Part shown: positions 60,520 through 64,000 of the stretch, one piece after another
Position numbering within the stretch: the first letter of the stretch is position 1
Layout: each line of letters begins with the position of its first letter
Source: Dioscorea cayenensis subsp. rotundata
Taxonomy: Eukaryota; Streptophyta; Magnoliopsida; Dioscoreales; Dioscoreaceae
DNA length: 64,000 bases
NCBI RefSeq assembly: GCF_009730915.1
Contig: NC_052486.1
Coordinates: 21,357,589-21,421,588, forward strand
Direction of reading: 5' to 3'
Translations under genes and position numbers: made by a program
The notes under the pieces: generated by a model
The model's input: only the letters and a program-made list of their open reading frames with translations
Databases searched by the model: none
Told to the model about the DNA's origin: nothing

Positions 60520-62270
60520 ATCTTGCTTATTCTTCTATAAAATGAAAAAAATAATAAATAGTAAGAAGAAGAGATGATGAATGATTAAATAAGGAAAACA
60601 TTGGCAATGTTTTCCTTAGAATTATTTCTTTTAGTTTATGTTACTTATGCTTCTTTTTTAAGCTTTTCATAGCATTGTGTCATCAGTTTGTTTTTAAAAT
60701 AAGAATCATATACATAAGAAGGAAGAATGTGGGGGGAAAGATCTCTGGGATCCCAATCCAAGCGTAATATTTATCATTATTAATCGAATTTTACATATTA
60801 AAAAACTTAGTTATTTCATAAAATTTTATAAAAATTTTATTATTTTTTTAAAATTGTTTTTAATTTATATCATTACATTTACATTTTTTTAAAAAATTAA
60901 TAAATATTTTAGATATTAAAAAATAACAGATAAATAGAAACATATATTTGTGACAGATAAAAAACGGAAGAAGTATTTTTATTTGGACATAATATGAAGA
61001 GAATAAAATATAAGTTATTATTTTTTTAAAAAAATTTTGGGTAACAAATTCATTTAAACAGTAAAAATGAATGGGACTAACATGATAAATGTCTAGGTCA
61101 ACATGCACTGAAAATTGGGTACACAGACACTGACAAATATTCATGAGGTGTCTCTGTAATAATTGAATCCAATAAAAAAAAATAAATTTTTTTTTTTTTT
61201 TCCATGAATGCTTCACTGAAGACTACCTATGAATGCTTATATTTTAAGAAATAATATATCAATGTTTTTCTTAAAAAAATCATAAATTATTCTCCAACTT
61301 TCCATGGGATTAGAATGGATTAAAACCAATCAAAGTTGAGATTTTAAAATGTGAATTTTCTTCTTTTTTCTTTTTATTAAATGCAATGAGAACAGTTAGT
61401 TGGTTGTCTATATGGAGATTGAACATCCCATCATTTTTGGAGTGGGTTAATAATGCTGTTAGATTTTGAAATTTTGGTAAATTCACATTTGTTTTAATTA
61501 ATAATTGATGTTTATAGATGATAATTTATTTTTAGTAATAATTAATATTTTTGGGAAAAATTACTTTTATTCCAAAATTTGATCATTGTTAATTTAAATA
61601 CAAACAATACTAAAATACATGAAACACCACATTAATATTAAATTCAATTTTGATTTATTCGATAAAACAAAAGATTAAATATTATATTTTAAAGCTTCTT
61701 CTGTAGCTTTTTGGTTCAAAATAAATTAATAATAATAATAAAAAATCTATTGATAGTTTAAAAATACAAAATCTATATAAATATAACAACATAACATAAT
61801 CAATATAACAAAAAAATAATACACATACATATATCTATTTATTTATAATAGTATCAAAACAACCTCAGTCAAAACTAAATTAATAATTTTATTTCAGTAA
61901 TAAAATAAAATAATAAAATAAAATAAAATAAAAATAAATCTACATATAGTATTTTCAACTGCAAAACTGCGGATATTTGTAAAATGTCCACGCGTTCATA
62001 GAAAATAGTGAAAAAAAAATACAAAGAAAAACTGATATATAAATAATATAATAAACATTGTCTAAATTTGATTATAACATATAACCGTTGGATTTGGAAT
62101 CCAATGATTAAAAACTAAATCTGTAGGACTAAATTCTATGAATGTTAATAGAAAACGTGTCTCATCTCTAATTAATATATATATTATTATTATTATTATT
62201 ATTTTTTTATATTGGGAGTTCTTAGCCAATGAAAAAAACAGAAGGTTCTCTTTTTCCAAAAATCATGCTT
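60520..62270. other. Gene-free AT-rich intergenic region
   Basis: Contains the malate dehydrogenase 3' end (AATAAA-like sequences near 60553), an AAAAT pentamer array near 61903-61932 and an ATT array near 62180-62203. No coding frame with support. Confidence 0.5.
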
Positions 62271-62380
62271 TTCGCTTTTCTTTTCTATTAATTGCGATGC
62301 TTCTCAAGAAATCGGGGTTCTTTGTTCCCTTTTATTGGGATTATAAGATTCTTGGAAGGGAGGGAGGAATGGTTTTCGGA

Positions 62381-62552
62381 ATGGAGAAGAGATCCGATTC
62401 GGCGCTTCTTGCATCCAGGAAGCGCTGGGCGCCTAGATCGGTGGTGCTGGGAATGATGCTCTTTCGCGCTTGGCCTCATCTCGCTCTTCGCTGGTCATGT
62501 TGTTTCCGACATTGAGTGGACGCGGATTCAGAAGGCATGGCGGTCCAGAAAG
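62381..62552 (+). CDS. First exon of an unidentified membrane protein (partial, one +1 frameshift)
   Basis: From ATG 62381 the frame reads MEKRSDSALLASRKRWAPRS and then VVLGMMLF. After one extra T in the TTT run at 62462-62464, the frame that makes sense continues ALGLISLFAGHVVSDIEW and ends ...AWRSRK at a donor (gtatgg, 62553). With the extra base removed, the exon is 171 nt, 57 codons, phase 0. Residues about 21-41 form one hydrophobic segment after a basic stretch, the pattern of a signal anchor for a type II membrane protein. An in-frame ATG at 62369 (MVFG...) is an alternative start. I do not recognise the family. The rest of the gene lies beyond the window's right edge. The frameshift could be a sequence error. 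Confidence 0.6.
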
Positions 62553-62699
62553 GTATGGATTTTCGGCTGTTTTTCTGGTTTATTATTATTTTTTTTTTTG
62601 CGGGAATTTTGTTGAGAAAGTTTGGTAGGCTTGTTCTTTTGTTGTTAGGATTTTGGTGGTTGTGATTGATGGATATTGGTATTGATGTGCGTTTTGATA

Positions 62700-63960
62700 G
62701 TGCTTTTTCAGTTTCAGGTGGAGTAAGGATTGTGAAAGATTATGTTTTAGTGGTCTGAGGGGGAAATTTGAGCATTTTAGATGGTTTGGTGGATTAGGTG
62801 TTTTTTGTTTTTGTTATTTGGAAGGTATTATTGTTTGATATTGAATTTGATAAGCTTTGGGATAATGTAATTTAATTTCAGGTGGAGTTTGTGTTATATA
62901 GATTGGTAATATTAAATAAATGTGGCCCAAAAGATATAACTTCTCAAAAACATCTATTAAGTGTTGTGACTTTTCAATGATAGTATATTAGACCTAAAAC
63001 AGATGTGACCCTTCACGTATATCATTTGAAAGGTTAATGGTTTCATTAAGAGAAAAGTTGTAACTTTTCGAAAAGGTCTTTTGGGTGGTTATAATATTGG
63101 ACAATCACGATTTTTCCAAAGTTGTGATCTTTAGTTGTATCCTGGCCACATAAAACCCTATGGACAATAAAGACCTGAATTAATCTTGTATGATAATCTA
63201 GTACACCAATCCTATTTATTCTAACAATAGGGCTTGCTTAATTGTTTATATGTTGGAAAGTATCATGAAAGATTATGTTTTTGTGGCTAGGGAGAAAAAA
63301 TCTTGGCATTTTAGATTGTTTGGTGGAAAGTCTCTGTTAGAGAAGTTGATAAGCTTGAGTATAATTTAATTCAATTTCAGGTAGAGTGGCTTTTGCAATC
63401 TAAATGTTAGTTGTATTTTAGTGGTCAAAGAGAAAAACCTAAGCATTTTTGATAGGTTGGCGGATATAGAGCCATTTCTTTTTCGGGTGTTAGTTTGGAT
63501 GGTCTGATTGTTGGATATAGAGGTTGATAAGCTTTAGGACAATGTAGGTTAATTTCAGGTGTGGTAGGATTTGCAAATCTATCTTTTTTAAAAAAGAATA
63601 ATGAAAGATTATGTTTTATTGACCTGAGAGAAAATTCTTAGCATTTTAGGAAGTTGAGTAGATTTAGGCTTTTCTTTCAGATACTGTTTGTTTGGCAGGC
63701 CTGATAAATAGATATTAACGTTGGGAGAATGTAGTTTGTTTATAGGTGAATATAATCTATCTGAATGTTAGAAAGTATTAAAATCTCAACATTTTAAGGA
63801 GTTTAGTTGGATTTCAGGTTTTTGGATGTTGTTTGTATGTAGCTTTGGGCTATTTTTTGAACTGTTGTTCGTTTGACAGTCTAATATATAGATATTGGAG
63901 CTGATAATCATTGTGGCTTTAGATGGATTAGGTTTTGCAAATCTTTCTATTCATTAAATT
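62700..63960. repeat. Diverged tandem repeat in intron 1, ~150-180 bp unit
   Basis: Recurrent blocks are 'tgaaagattatgtttt...gggagaaa', '(a/c)ttagcattttag' and 'atttcaggtggag(t)'. They recur at about 62711, 62876, 63256, 63376, 63553 and 63744, some with internal loss. Each unit contains 'ttcag|gt', so the array also repeats acceptor-like sites. No coding frame is seen, and the array continues to near the window edge. Confidence 0.65.
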
Positions 63961-64000
63961 TTGTGGAAAACAAGGATATGCACTACTAGAGATGTTCTTT

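Noticed and set aside
1-64000. tRNA or rRNA genes, CRISPR arrays, bacterial operons, organellar insertions, viral genes
   Set aside because: B-box-like motifs occur only in SINE-like contexts without a cloverleaf. No rRNA, chloroplast, mitochondrial, bacterial or viral gene blocks were recognised apart from the copia remnant.

Overview
This is nuclear DNA from a flowering plant: AT-rich, low gene density, GT-AG introns and land-plant protein families (FORKED-like/VAN3-binding, Lzipper-DUF547, G2484-1-type Agenet protein, TIP aquaporin, cytosolic malate dehydrogenase). The species cannot be named from the sequence alone. All exon coordinates below come from reading the sequence by eye, checking splice sites, phase continuity and recalled family sequences; no alignment was run.

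Layout. 1-3.2 kb: no gene seen, two sets of local tandem duplications. 3.2-3.5 kb (-): a tiny two-exon gene for a 53-residue single-pass membrane protein. 4.5-5.6 kb: coding-like debris of unknown origin. 6.4-9.4 kb (+): decayed Ty1/copia element. 9.5-11.3 kb: Stowaway-like MITE carrying a nested SINE, then a ~970 bp foldback element that ends about 105 bp before the TATA box of the next gene. 11.4-14.6 kb (+): formyltetrahydrofolate deformylase, 8 exons, intact. 14.8-16.8 kb (-): FORKED/VAN3-binding protein, 6 exons, with one in-frame stop in exon 1. 17-26 kb: AT-rich repeats and MITEs, no gene. 26.1-28.0 kb (-): TIP2-type aquaporin in three exons, each carrying a +1 frameshift. 28-34.7 kb: AT-rich, SINE-like elements and a GC-rich tandem block. 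35.1-39.8 kb (+): Lzipper-DUF547 protein. 41.2-55.7 kb (+): G2484-1 homologue, 18 coding exons, 2146 residues, with a long leader intron and a possible alternative 3' end. 57.4-60.5 kb (+): cytosolic malate dehydrogenase, 7 exons, with a second candidate first exon. 62.4 kb (+): first exon of a membrane protein whose gene runs off the window, followed by a repeat-rich intron.

The genes are functionally unrelated, as expected in a plant genome: one-carbon/photorespiratory folate turnover, vein and auxin-transport patterning, tonoplast water transport, a putative chromatin reader, and cytosolic malate/NADH metabolism. I see no operon, CRISPR, phage or secondary-metabolite cluster and nothing that amounts to a new system. 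The most useful signals are gene-structure ones: the duplicated first exon of malate dehydrogenase, an in-frame alternative C-terminus for the Agenet protein, the regular +1 frameshifts in the TIP gene (and one more at 62.46 kb), the small membrane-protein gene, and the nested mobile elements next to promoters.
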